64,000 bases of DNA from SB11 sp965249955 (GCA_965249955.1 OZ252261.1:1178001-1242000), one strand, 5' to 3'; positions 9,145 to 18,831 are shown, numbered from the stretch's first letter. A program made the numbers and translations. Notes: generated from the letters alone by a model not told the origin.

Positions 9145-11379
9145 ATGAACAACAAGAAATTATCATTAGCCCTTATTACAGCATTAATTGCTTTTGCAGG
9201 ATGCAAAAGAGATTTTAAAGTAGACACTCCTGATAACAACAGCACCAACAACTCTATAAACGGGAAAGTGGTTGCTGCTAAAGATATTGTGGTACCTGCC
9301 AACTTTAATTTTGAAACTGAAAAAGAACTTAGCATACGTGTAAAAGTTGCTACCCCAGTTAGTGGACAACGTTATGTAATTAAAGTTTATAGTAACGTTC
9401 CCTCAACCGGCGAGCTTATCACTACAGGTATTACTGATGCAAATGCAGAATTTAGCACCAAAATACGTGTTGCCGCTTGGGAAGAGTTTGTATACATAGA
9501 AAAAATTAATCCTGATGGTAGCAGCAGTTTTGAGCGCGTAAAAGTTGCTCCATTTGTATCTACCCTATTTAAAGATAACGAAAAACCAAACCCATTTATA
9601 TTCCGTAAATCGGGTAGCGGAATGAATTGCAGTACTGGTTGCACCAATAGTTATAACAACCGTAGCAGTAATATTACTGTTAATAATGGCGAAACTGTTT
9701 GCCTAACTGGTACTTTTAGCGGCAATATTGATATAAAAGTGAAAAGTGGTGGTGTACTTAGAGTTTGCGCTAGTGGAAGTTTTGATGAGCTAAAAATTGA
9801 AGGTTCAGGCAAAGCATATATTTTAGAAGGTGCAGTAATAAACCCAAACAAAATAAAAGTTTATGACGAGGATGCTAAACTATATAACTGGAGCGACAGT
9901 GTTGTTATTGATGATGAGTTTGAAATAAAAGGATATGCCGAAAATAATGGCAAAATATACTCTAATAAACACATCGAAATTAAAGAAGATGGCATTGCTA
10001 AAAACTATGGCACACTTACAACAATAGGATCAAGCGATAAAGATATATTGGTAGAGGGTAAACTATACAACTACCATTATATATATGTTGGTAATGATTT
10101 GAAAATTGAAGAAGATGGCTACGTTTATAATTACTGCCAAATACAAGTTAATGATGACTTAGAAAACGACGGTTACTTGTGGAGCAACTGCTACATAAAA
10201 GTAGGTGATAATTTTGAGCAAAAAGACAAAGGTGATACTAAACTTGATAACGGCGCTTTTTTAAGTACTAAAGATTTTTACCTTAAAAAATACATTGAAG
10301 GAACTGGTAGCAACAACAGCAAAATAAAAGTAAGTGCTACAACTACACTTAACAGTGGCTCGAAAGTAAAAGGTAAAATAGACCTTTGTGACAGTACAGG
10401 TGTAGAAACTAACAACGGTACTATACAATCTCCGGCGGCACTTAGCTGCACAGGTTATTTAGCTTCTAGCACTTGCCAGCCTGAAACGTTTGGACAACCA
10501 ACAGTGCAGGATGCTGATAACGACGGTGTGCCTGATGCACAAGATGAGTACCCAAATGATGCCGACCGTGCATTTAACAGCTACTACCCTAATGCAACTA
10601 CAACTTCGACACTTGCTTTTGAAGATTTATGGCCATCGCAAGGTGACTATGATTATAATGATTTGACATTGGCCTTTAACATACAAAAAGTATTAAATGC
10701 TGATAACGAAGTGGTAGACATGAAAGTGAAAATGAAAGTACGCTCAGTAGGTGCATCGTTTGATAATGGCTTCGGCTTTCAACTAGATGAAGTAGTGCCT
10801 GGTGATATACAAACAGTAACGGGTCAATTATTAACCCGCAACATTGTAACCCTTAGCAGCAACAAAACTGAGGCAGGACAAGCTAAAGCAGTAATAATTT
10901 GCTACGACAGTCCGGAGCCTAGTATGCAACGTACAACAGGCTCTATGTTCAATACTATACAAGCAAACGGCGTTGGCTCTAGCGATACCATCCGTATAAA
11001 TGTTAGCTTTAGCAACCCTGTGGTTGATAGTAAAATGGGTATTGAAGATTTTAACCCATTTATCTTCACCAACCGCAGAAGGGCATACGAAGTACACTTA
11101 GGAAACTTTGCACCAACCGACCTTGCCGATACACAATTGTTTGGCACCTTTAACGACCGTAGTAACCCAAGTAACGGAACTTACTATAAAAACGCTAACG
11201 GTATGCCTTGGGCTATATTACTACCCGAAGATTTTGTATATCCTCAAGAGCGTATAGCAATAACTGATGCCTATAACTTTTTTGACGACTGGGCAATATC
11301 AGGCGGTACTACAAATACCAACTGGTACACCAACTCATCAGGCAACAGAAACATACTGAAACTGTTTGGCCTACAATAA
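9145..11379 (+). CDS. LruC domain-containing lipoprotein 2
   Basis: 744-aa paralog with the same layout. The lipobox FAGC has Cys20 followed by KRD. The N-terminal domain contains NFNFETEKELSIRVKV. The core is bracketed by CSTGCT and by LCDSTGVETNNGT. A DADNDGVPDAQDEYPND segment at about 453 opens the C-terminal LruC/DUF4842 domain (FEDLWPSQGDYDYNDL, GSMFNTIQ, IFTNRRRAYEVHLG). Its core is richer in acidic and Lys residues (KIEEDGYVYNY) than the Asn/Gly-rich cores of copies 4 and 5, so charge as well as sequence changes between copies. It has its own promoter and terminator, so it is a separate transcription unit. Confidence 0.88.
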   Translation: MNNKKLSLALITALIAFAGCKRDFKVDTPDNNSTNNSINGKVVAAKDIVVPANFNFETEKELSIRVKVATPVSGQRYVIKVYSNVPSTGELITTGITDANAEFSTKIRVAAWEEFVYIEKINPDGSSSFERVKVAPFVSTLFKDNEKPNPFIFRKSGSGMNCSTGCTNSYNNRSSNITVNNGETVCLTGTFSGNIDIKVKSGGVLRVCASGSFDELKIEGSGKAYILEGAVINPNKIKVYDEDAKLYNWSDSVVIDDEFEIKGYAENNGKIYSNKHIEIKEDGIAKNYGTLTTIGSSDKDILVEGKLYNYHYIYVGNDLKIEEDGYVYNYCQIQVNDDLENDGYLWSNCYIKVGDNFEQKDKGDTKLDNGAFLSTKDFYLKKYIEGTGSNNSKIKVSATTTLNSGSKVKGKIDLCDSTGVETNNGTIQSPAALSCTGYLASSTCQPETFGQPTVQDADNDGVPDAQDEYPNDADRAFNSYYPNATTTSTLAFEDLWPSQGDYDYNDLTLAFNIQKVLNADNEVVDMKVKMKVRSVGASFDNGFGFQLDEVVPGDIQTVTGQLLTRNIVTLSSNKTEAGQAKAVIICYDSPEPSMQRTTGSMFNTIQANGVGSSDTIRINVSFSNPVVDSKMGIEDFNPFIFTNRRRAYEVHLGNFAPTDLADTQLFGTFNDRSNPSNGTYYKNANGMPWAILLPEDFVYPQERIAITDAYNFFDDWAISGGTTNTNWYTNSSGNRNILKLFGLQ

Positions 11380-11410
11380 AAATAACTAACTATATATAAT
11401 TTCTTGATAC

Positions 11411-11443
11411 GAAAGCCCTGCCATTTGGTGGGGCTTTCTTTAT
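11411..11443 (+). terminator. LruC2 terminator
   Basis: The stem GAAAGCCC...GGGCTTTC (11411-11418 with 11431-11438) is extended by wobble and GC pairs and followed by a TTT-rich tail. It lies 31 bp after the LruC2 stop. Confidence 0.8.
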
Positions 11444-11582
11444 TTAAAGCATTAAGTAAGCGCCATTAAAACAAGAAAAACGGCTATTTACATAAATGAT
11501 TTAAACAAAAATATTTCCTTATAAGACAGCAATACCAAACAGTTTACCAATTATTAATAAATACACCAAAATAACAAAAACA

Positions 11583-11651
11583 ACCACTTATATAAATACC
11601 TGTTTTTTATACTAATCACAATATTGCAAAAACCTTACAACACTATATTTG
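11583..11651 (+). promoter_or_regulatory. LruC3 promoter region
   Basis: ACCACTTA at 11583-11590 (one mismatch to GCCACTTA) lies 53 bp before TATATTTG (TAnnTTTG) at 11644-11651. A TTG at 11624-11626 sits 17 bp before the -7 element, giving the best -33/-7 pair of the array. The spacer 11444-11582 holds nothing else I can identify. Confidence 0.55.
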
Positions 11652-11691
11652 CACTGCTATTTAGGAAATTTATTTACTCCTTCTTTTTATC

Positions 11692-13893
11692 ATGAAGAAA
11701 ACACAACTAATTTTGGTTAGCATGCTATTGCTAACCCTATCGGCCTGTAAAAGGGAAAACCCTTTTGACACTGAAGAAGAAAAAACCACCACACAAAATA
11801 TTGAAGCAAAAAATTTGATATCGCCCGCAGGTTTCAATTTTGAAACTGAAAAAGAACTAACTGTTCGGGTAAAAGTGGCCGATGCTACCCCCAACACAAA
11901 GTATGGCATAAAAATATATGCCAACTTACCATCAACAGGTAAGATTATCAGCACAGGGCAAACCAATGCCAATGGCGAGTATACTAATATACTACGCGTA
12001 CCCGCTGCTTTAGAGTTTATCTATATAGAAAAAATAAACCCTGATGGAAGCAAAAATTTTGAAAAAGTAGCCGCCAACCAGTTTGCCAGCGCGTTGTTTA
12101 AAAACGGAAATACCCCTCCTGCTTATACTATACGCAAAGCATCGGGTATGGATTGTGGCACTGGCTGCACAGTTACCTTTAACAACCCCACCAGCAATAT
12201 TGTTATTAATGCCAACGAAACGGCTTGTATTACAGGTGTTATTGGTAGTAATGTTTCAGTAACAATGGGAGATAACAGCAAAGCAAAAATATGTGCAACG
12301 GGTACTTTTAAAAACTTTAAACCGGGAGTAAGCAGTGAGTTATATTTTCTTGAAGCATCAGCAATACGAATTAACAAGTTTAATCCACCAGTTTATTATC
12401 GCACTAAAAACTGGAGCGACAGCCTTGTTATCGATTCATCATCGGGCTACCGTTTTAATACAGCAGTATTTTATAACTACGGCACATGCTATATACCCAG
12501 CTTAAATTCTGCATACAATTTCTACAATCATGGCAAACTAACAGTAGAGGGAACAATGGACATTGCAGGCTATATGTATTTTTATAATTACAACTACTTG
12601 AGGGTGAAAGGTAATATAAACCTTGATGTAGAAGGGTTTTTAAGCAACGACTGCCACATACAAGTTGATGGAAACCTTTTGCAACGCAGCAATTTTGGCA
12701 ATCATGGCTTCGCAAAAATTTTAGGTACTTATAGTATGTACACTACGGGGCCTGAGTTTCTTCCCTCAACAGCCTTATATCCGGGGTCACTTATCAGCAC
12801 TACTGATTTTAGTTTGAGTGCTGGTTTTATAAGTGGTGTTGATGGCTTTATAAAAGTAGTAGGAAACACCAGTTTAACGGGTGGAGCTATGACATCGGGT
12901 ACATTATGCGATGTTAATGGTATAGAGACAAATACAGGAGGCGCATACCTTGTAGGCGCAAATTTAAGCTGTTCAGGCTATATAGCCACTAGTGCTTGTA
13001 ACCCTGAAGGTTATGGTTCGTCTACAGTAGCCGATGCTGATAGCGATGGCATACTTGATGCGTATGATGAATATCCAAACGATGCTACCCGTGCATTTAA
13101 TACCTATTACCCTGCTGCAAACAGCGTAGCTACAATAGCTTTTGAAGACCTTTGGCCTACCTTGGGCGATTATGATTTTAATGATTTAGCCGTAAATTTT
13201 AACATACAACAAGTACAAGACCCCAACGGGCAGGTGATTGAGTATAAAGTGAAAGTAAAAGTAAAAGCCGTAGGCGGTTCGTTTGAAAACGGTTTAGGCT
13301 TTCAATTGGATGAATTAGTACCTGCCGACATTAGTACAGTAACAGGGCAATCGCTGGTAAAAAACCTAATCAGTCGCAATGCCAACAATACTGAGGCAGG
13401 GCAAAACAAAGCGGTAATTATCTGCTTTGATAGTCCAGAGCCAGTAATCACCCGTGTAGGTGGCTCAATGTTCAATACTATAAAAACTAATGGTATGGGC
13501 ACAAGCGATACAATGTACATAAACATTACTTTTGCTAATCCAATAGCGCCAGCAAAGCTTACCATTGCTAAGTTTAACCCCTTTATATTTACCAAACAAA
13601 GAAGAGGTTACGAAATTCACTTGCCCAACTTTATACCCACTACATTAGCAAACACTAGCCTATTTGGCACTTTTGCCGATAGAAGTAACATAAGCAACGG
13701 CACATACTACAAAAATGCCAATGGTTTACCTTGGGCAATGCTAATACCTGAAGATTTTGACTATGCCAAAGAGAAATCGCCCATTACCAGTGCCTACAAC
13801 TTTTTTGATGATTGGGTACTATCGGGTGGCAGCAACTATACCAATTGGTTTGGCAATATAGGCGGCAATAAAAACACTGATAATATTTACTAA
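11692..13893 (+). CDS. LruC domain-containing lipoprotein 3
   Basis: 733-aa member. The lipobox LSAC has Cys19 followed by KRE. The N-terminal domain (FNFETEKELTVRVKVAD) and the C-terminal LruC/DUF4842 domain (from about 444, DADSDGILDAYDEYPND, then FEDLWPTLGDYDFNDL) are conserved. The core between CGTGCT and LCDVNGIETNTGG is a different beta-repeat sequence with many Tyr and Phe residues (MYFYNYNYLRV, FYNHGKLTV) and little acidic charge. It is clearly homologous to copies 2, 4 and 5 but diverged along its whole length, so it is not a recent duplicate. Confidence 0.88.
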   Translation: MKKTQLILVSMLLLTLSACKRENPFDTEEEKTTTQNIEAKNLISPAGFNFETEKELTVRVKVADATPNTKYGIKIYANLPSTGKIISTGQTNANGEYTNILRVPAALEFIYIEKINPDGSKNFEKVAANQFASALFKNGNTPPAYTIRKASGMDCGTGCTVTFNNPTSNIVINANETACITGVIGSNVSVTMGDNSKAKICATGTFKNFKPGVSSELYFLEASAIRINKFNPPVYYRTKNWSDSLVIDSSSGYRFNTAVFYNYGTCYIPSLNSAYNFYNHGKLTVEGTMDIAGYMYFYNYNYLRVKGNINLDVEGFLSNDCHIQVDGNLLQRSNFGNHGFAKILGTYSMYTTGPEFLPSTALYPGSLISTTDFSLSAGFISGVDGFIKVVGNTSLTGGAMTSGTLCDVNGIETNTGGAYLVGANLSCSGYIATSACNPEGYGSSTVADADSDGILDAYDEYPNDATRAFNTYYPAANSVATIAFEDLWPTLGDYDFNDLAVNFNIQQVQDPNGQVIEYKVKVKVKAVGGSFENGLGFQLDELVPADISTVTGQSLVKNLISRNANNTEAGQNKAVIICFDSPEPVITRVGGSMFNTIKTNGMGTSDTMYINITFANPIAPAKLTIAKFNPFIFTKQRRGYEIHLPNFIPTTLANTSLFGTFADRSNISNGTYYKNANGLPWAMLIPEDFDYAKEKSPITSAYNFFDDWVLSGGSNYTNWFGNIGGNKNTDNIY

Positions 13894-13910
13894 TTAAAAA
13901 TGTATAACAC

Positions 13911-13946
13911 CAAATGCCTTTATACTTTTCCGTATAAAGGCATTTG
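13911..13946 (+). terminator. LruC3 terminator hairpin
   Basis: A perfect 15-bp stem (13911-13925 with 13932-13946, loop TTTTCC). The T-tract after it is weak. The rest of the 13947-14156 spacer shows no gene. Confidence 0.7.
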
Positions 13947-14156
13947 ATGTTTATAGCAAAAACAAAAACCTGCATATACAATACACCGTATATATGGCAT
14001 AAAGTGAGGAAAACGCTACTAAAATTTTTTAGCCTCCACTGGCATAAATAAGTATCGACCTAAAAATATGCAATATAAAACCCTGTAATAACAATACTTT
14101 GAGTATTATTTGTTTATAACTAGCACTATTATTCACATCACAAAATCAAAAAATAC

Positions 14157-14226
14157 ACTGCTTAAATAATATTCCTGCCACTAATCAAATTGTACTAAAG
14201 CACCTGCACATACACCCTTATCTTTG
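14157..14226 (+). promoter_or_regulatory. LruC4 promoter region
   Basis: GCCACTAA at 14177-14184 lies 34 bp before TATCTTTG (TAnnTTTG) at 14219-14226, exactly as in LruC1 and LruC5. A degenerate second copy (ACTGCTTA followed by AATAA, 14157-14164) lies 20 bp upstream, in phase with the LruC1 pair. Confidence 0.55.
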
Positions 14227-14245
14227 TATCATAAACTGAAATAAA

Positions 14246-16441
14246 ATGAAAACTTCTAAATATACTCTAGTCCTAATCGCATTGCTACTTGCACTGGGTG
14301 CTTGTAAAAGGGAAAACCCCGGCGACAACACAGATGACAACAAAAACATAAACGGTACTGCTAATGTAGCTGCCAAAGATTTAGTTGTACCTGCCAACTT
14401 TAATTTTGAAACTGAAAAAGAACTTAACGTTCGCGTAGCCGTTGCCAATGTAAAAGCAGGCGAGCGCTACGTTATAAAAATATACACCAACATACCTTCT
14501 ACTAACGATCTTATTAGTACTGGTATTACTGATGCCAAAGGTGAATACACCACTAAATTGCGTGTACCTGCATCAGAAGATTTTATCTACATAGAAAAAG
14601 TAAACCCTGATGGTAGCAGCTACTTTGAAAAAGTAAAAGCAAACACTTTTGTTGCTACTGTAATGAACGACCCTATTGCCAACCCTTACATTATCCGTAA
14701 ATCGGGTAGCGGTATGACCTGTAATACAGGTTGCACACGCACAGTAAACAACCTTAGCAGCAACGATATTGCCCTAAACAATGAAACTGTTTGCTACACC
14801 GGCACACTAAACGGCAGCATAACTGTACGTAGCGGAGGTAAAGCAAAAATATGCGGTAGCGGAACAATAAGCGGCCTTACTATTGAAGGTACCGGAGAAG
14901 TTTATTTGCTTGAGGGCACTATACTTAGTATAGGCAACCTAAACTGCAACAGTACCGATGTAATACTTAAAAGCTGGAGCGACAGTGTAACAACCAGTGG
15001 CTCTATATCTGTTAATGGTGATGTACGTAACTATGGTAAACTATATGTAAACGGCGATTTTAATATTAACGGTGGTGAATTTAGAAACGAAGGAAACCTA
15101 AACGTTACAAGTAACTTTAACGCCAACAAGAAATTTAAAAACTACCACTACACCACTGTTAATGGTTCATTTAACAACAATGGCGGTGGCGAGGTTAAAA
15201 ACTACTGTTTCCTTTGGGTAAAGCAAAACTTTAACAACAACAACACATTGTGGAACAACTGCTTTATAAAAGTAGGTCAAACCTTTACTCTTAATGGCGG
15301 TGGCTATACTGAGCTTGACAACGGTGGTATTGTTTATACCAAAGATGCTACTTTGAACAATGAGATTAAAGGTACTGGCACAAACCGTAGCAAAGTAAAA
15401 GTAAGTGCTAATACTACCATAAACGGTGGCGGTAAAGTATCAGGTAAGATAGATTTTTGTGATAGCAACGGTGTTGAAAACAACTGGGGTACAATATCAT
15501 CACCTGCCGCACTTAGCTGCACAGGCTACATAGCTGCCAGCACTTGCTTCCCTGACGGTTTTGGCCAACCAACAATTCAAGATGCTGATAACGACGGTGT
15601 TCCTGATGCGCAAGACGAGTATCCTAACGATGCTACACGTGCATTTAACAGCTACTACCCTAATGCTAACTCTACTGCTACTCTTGCTTTTGAAGATTTG
15701 TGGCCTTCGCAAGGTGATTTTGACTTCAACGATTTAGTTTTGGCCTTCAACATTCAAAAAGTATTGAATGCTGATAATAAAGTAGTGGATTATAAAGTGA
15801 AAATGAAAGTTCGTGCCATTGGCGCTTCTTACGATAATGGTTTCGGTTTCCGATTGGATGAATTGGTTTCGGCTGATGTAAACAGTGTTAACGGACAAAT
15901 ATTGGTACGCAGCCTTATTACTAATAATGCTAACGGTACTGAAGCTGGTCAAGACCGTGCAGTTATCATCTGCTACGATAGCCCTGAACCTAGCATGCAA
16001 CGTGCCGCAGGATCAATGTTCAATACTATTAAAACTAATGGTGTGGGTACTAGCGATACTATTAGAGTGAATGTTAATTTTACTACTCCTGTTTTAGATA
16101 GCAAATTGGGTATCGAAAAATTCAATCCCTTTATATTTACCAACCGTAGAAGAGGGTATGAAATTCACTTGGGCAACTTTAAACCTACTACACTTGCCGA
16201 CAGCCAATTGTTTGGAACACAGCAAGACCGCACTAATGTAGGTAACAGCATTTACTACAAAACAAGTAACGGTATGCCGTGGGCTATATTAATCCCTGAA
16301 GATTTTGTATACCCAACCGAGCGTACTCCTATAACTGATGCTTACAACTTATTTGATGACTGGTCGTTATCAAGCGGCAGCAACTTTACCAACTGGTATA
16401 CCAATGCTCCCGGTAACAGAAATTCATCATCAACATACTAA
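14246..16441 (+). CDS. LruC domain-containing lipoprotein 4
   Basis: 731-aa member with lipobox LGAC (Cys20) followed by KRE. Residues 1 to about 163 are essentially the same as in copy 5, and residues from about 443 to the end are nearly identical. The core between the CNTGCT block and FCDSNGVENN differs strongly from copy 5. This core is rich in Asn and Gly with recurring short strands (LYVNGDFNINGG, FKNYHYTTVNGSFNNNGGG), as expected for a beta-solenoid. The C-terminal LruC/DUF4842 domain starts with DADNDGVPD. It forms a duplicated transcription unit with copy 5, including promoter and terminator. Confidence 0.9.
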   Translation: MKTSKYTLVLIALLLALGACKRENPGDNTDDNKNINGTANVAAKDLVVPANFNFETEKELNVRVAVANVKAGERYVIKIYTNIPSTNDLISTGITDAKGEYTTKLRVPASEDFIYIEKVNPDGSSYFEKVKANTFVATVMNDPIANPYIIRKSGSGMTCNTGCTRTVNNLSSNDIALNNETVCYTGTLNGSITVRSGGKAKICGSGTISGLTIEGTGEVYLLEGTILSIGNLNCNSTDVILKSWSDSVTTSGSISVNGDVRNYGKLYVNGDFNINGGEFRNEGNLNVTSNFNANKKFKNYHYTTVNGSFNNNGGGEVKNYCFLWVKQNFNNNNTLWNNCFIKVGQTFTLNGGGYTELDNGGIVYTKDATLNNEIKGTGTNRSKVKVSANTTINGGGKVSGKIDFCDSNGVENNWGTISSPAALSCTGYIAASTCFPDGFGQPTIQDADNDGVPDAQDEYPNDATRAFNSYYPNANSTATLAFEDLWPSQGDFDFNDLVLAFNIQKVLNADNKVVDYKVKMKVRAIGASYDNGFGFRLDELVSADVNSVNGQILVRSLITNNANGTEAGQDRAVIICYDSPEPSMQRAAGSMFNTIKTNGVGTSDTIRVNVNFTTPVLDSKLGIEKFNPFIFTNRRRGYEIHLGNFKPTTLADSQLFGTQQDRTNVGNSIYYKTSNGMPWAILIPEDFVYPTERTPITDAYNLFDDWSLSSGSNFTNWYTNAPGNRNSSSTY

Positions 16442-16480
16442 TCAGGCCAAAAGGTTTAGATAGTGCTTTTGTTTCAGATT

Positions 16481-16514
16481 AAGCAGCCCCCGCATTGCGG
16501 GGGCTGCTTTTTTA
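16481..16514 (+). terminator. LruC4 terminator
   Basis: A GC-rich stem AAGCAGCCCCCGCA (16481-16494) pairs with 16496-16509 and is followed by a T-run. The same sequence follows LruC5. Confidence 0.92.
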
Positions 16515-16543
16515 TTAGTGCTAACGACAAAATCAAAAAAGGC

Positions 16544-16613
16544 CCTACTTGAATAATATTTCTGCCACTAATCAAATTGTACTAAAACATCCATACCTGC
16601 ACCTTTATTTTTG
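16544..16613 (+). promoter_or_regulatory. LruC5 promoter region
   Basis: GCCACTAA at 16564-16571 lies 34 bp before TATTTTTG (TAnnTTTG) at 16606-16613. A degenerate copy (CCTACTTG, 16544-16551) lies 20 bp upstream. The region is homologous to that of LruC4 but carries several substitutions. Confidence 0.55.
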
Positions 16614-16632
16614 TATCATAAACTGAAATAAA

Positions 16633-18831
16633 ATGAAAACTTCTAAATATACTCTAGTCCTAATCGCATTGCTACTTGCACTGGGTGCTTGTAAAAGGGA
16701 AAACCCCGGCGACAACACAGATGACAACAAAAACATAAACGGTACTGCTAATGTAGCTGCCAAAGATTTAGTTGTACCTGCCAACTTTAATTTTGAAACT
16801 GAAAAAGAACTTAACGTTCGCGTAGCTGTTGCCAATGTAAAAGCAGGCGAGCGCTACGTTATAAAAATATACACCAACATACCTTCTACTAACGACCTTA
16901 TTAGCACAGGTATTACTGATGCCAAAGGCGAATACACCACTAAATTGCGTGTACCTGCATCAGAAGATTTTATCTACATAGAAAAAGTAAACCCTGATGG
17001 TAGCAGCTACTTTGAAAAAGTAAAAGCAAACACTTTTGTTGCTACTGTAATGAACGACCCTATTGCCAACCCTTACATTATCCGTAAATCGGGTAGTGGT
17101 ATGACCTGTAATACAGGTTGCACGCGTACCGTTAACAACCTTACCAATAATGAAATTGTAAGCAATGGCGAAACTGTTTGTTTTACAGGCACGCTAAACG
17201 GTAGCATTACTATAAATGGTGGCGGTAAAATAAAAATATGCGGTAGCGGTACTATTACCAGCCTTACTATGAATGGTAATGCTGAAGCATATTTGCTTGA
17301 AAACACCATACTTAGCTTTGGCAGCATAACAACCAACGGTTCTAGCACACTTATAAAAAGCTGGAGCGACAGCGTAAAAACTACAAGTACAATATCGCTA
17401 AACGGTGATATATACAACTACGGTAAACTATATGTTAATGGCGATTTGAATATTAACTCTAACGGTCACTTTAGAAACTATGGTAGCATTAATGTTACAA
17501 GTAACTTTAATGTGAACAAGAAATTTGACAACTACCATTTTATCACCGTAAACGGCTCTATGGATAACAATAGCAATGCTGATTTTAAAAACTATTGCTT
17601 CTTATTCGTTAAACAAAACCTAAACCAAAGTGGTGATATTTGGAACAACTGCTTTATAAAAGTTGGTGCACGCTACACCCAAAACAGCAGTGGAGACACC
17701 AAACTAGATAACGGTGGTGTTTTGTTTACAAAAGATATAACTATAAACAAAGATTTTGAAGGCACAGGTACAAACCGTAGCAAAATAAAAGTAAGTGCTA
17801 ATACTACCATAAACAACAATGGTGAAATAAAAGGTAAGATAGATTTTTGTGATAGCAACGGTGTTGAAACTAATAATGGTACAATATCATCACCTGCCGC
17901 ACTTAGCTGCACAGGCTATATAGCACCAAGTACTTGTTTCCCTGACGGTTTTGGCCAACCAGCCATACAAGATGCTGATAACGACGGTGTTCCTGATGCG
18001 CAAGACGAGTATCCTAACGATGCTACACGTGCATTTAACAGCTACTACCCTAATGCTAACTCTACTGCTACTCTTGCTTTTGAAGATTTGTGGCCTTCGC
18101 AAGGTGATTTTGACTTCAACGATTTAGTTTTGGCCTTCAACATTCAAAAAGTATTGAATGCTGATAATAAAGTGGTGGATTATAAAGTGAAAATGAAAGT
18201 ACGTGCCATTGGCGCTTCTTACGATAACGGTTTCGGTTTCCGATTGGATGAATTGGTTTCGGCTGATGTAAACAGTGTTAACGGACAAATATTGGTACGC
18301 AGCCTTATTACTAATAATGCTAACGGTACTGAAGCTGGTCAAGACCGTGCAGTTATCATCTGCTACGATAGCCCTGAACCTAGCATGCAACGTGCCGCAG
18401 GATCAATGTTCAATACTATTAAAACTAATGGTGTGGGTACTAGCGATACTATTAGAGTGAATGTTAATTTTACTACTCCTGTTTTAGATAGCAAATTGGG
18501 TATCGAAAAATTCAACCCCTTTATATTTACAAACCGCAGAAGAGGGTATGAAATTCACTTGGGCAACTTTAAACCTACTACACTTGCCGACAGCCAATTG
18601 TTTGGAACACAACAAGACCGCACTAATGTAGGTAACAGCATTTACTACAAAACAAGTAACGGTATGCCATGGGCTATATTAATCCCTGAAGATTTTGTAT
18701 ACCCAACTGAGCGTACTCCTATAACTGATGCTTACAACTTATTTGATGACTGGTCGTTATCAAGCGGCAGCAACTTTACCAACTGGTATACCAATGCTCC
18801 CGGTAACAGAAATTCATCATCAACATACTAA
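16633..18831 (+). CDS. LruC domain-containing lipoprotein 5
   Basis: 732-aa near-twin of copy 4, with the same signal peptide and lipobox (LGAC, Cys20, then KRE), the same N-terminal domain and a near-identical C-terminal LruC/DUF4842 domain. Its core from about residue 163 to 400 is different. Toward the end of the core it shares wording with copy 2 (GDTKLDNG, VETNNGT) that copy 4 lacks. The N-terminal codons align with copy 4 at an offset of 2387 bp and the C-terminal codons at 2390 bp, a net change of one codon. Predicted surface lipoprotein; function unknown. Confidence 0.9.
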   Translation: MKTSKYTLVLIALLLALGACKRENPGDNTDDNKNINGTANVAAKDLVVPANFNFETEKELNVRVAVANVKAGERYVIKIYTNIPSTNDLISTGITDAKGEYTTKLRVPASEDFIYIEKVNPDGSSYFEKVKANTFVATVMNDPIANPYIIRKSGSGMTCNTGCTRTVNNLTNNEIVSNGETVCFTGTLNGSITINGGGKIKICGSGTITSLTMNGNAEAYLLENTILSFGSITTNGSSTLIKSWSDSVKTTSTISLNGDIYNYGKLYVNGDLNINSNGHFRNYGSINVTSNFNVNKKFDNYHFITVNGSMDNNSNADFKNYCFLFVKQNLNQSGDIWNNCFIKVGARYTQNSSGDTKLDNGGVLFTKDITINKDFEGTGTNRSKIKVSANTTINNNGEIKGKIDFCDSNGVETNNGTISSPAALSCTGYIAPSTCFPDGFGQPAIQDADNDGVPDAQDEYPNDATRAFNSYYPNANSTATLAFEDLWPSQGDFDFNDLVLAFNIQKVLNADNKVVDYKVKMKVRAIGASYDNGFGFRLDELVSADVNSVNGQILVRSLITNNANGTEAGQDRAVIICYDSPEPSMQRAAGSMFNTIKTNGVGTSDTIRVNVNFTTPVLDSKLGIEKFNPFIFTNRRRGYEIHLGNFKPTTLADSQLFGTQQDRTNVGNSIYYKTSNGMPWAILIPEDFVYPTERTPITDAYNLFDDWSLSSGSNFTNWYTNAPGNRNSSSTY

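Noticed and set aside
14737..17840. Diversity-generating retroelement as the cause of the diversified LruC cores
   Set aside because: No reverse transcriptase, Avd gene or template repeat is visible in the window, and the differences are not limited to adenine positions.
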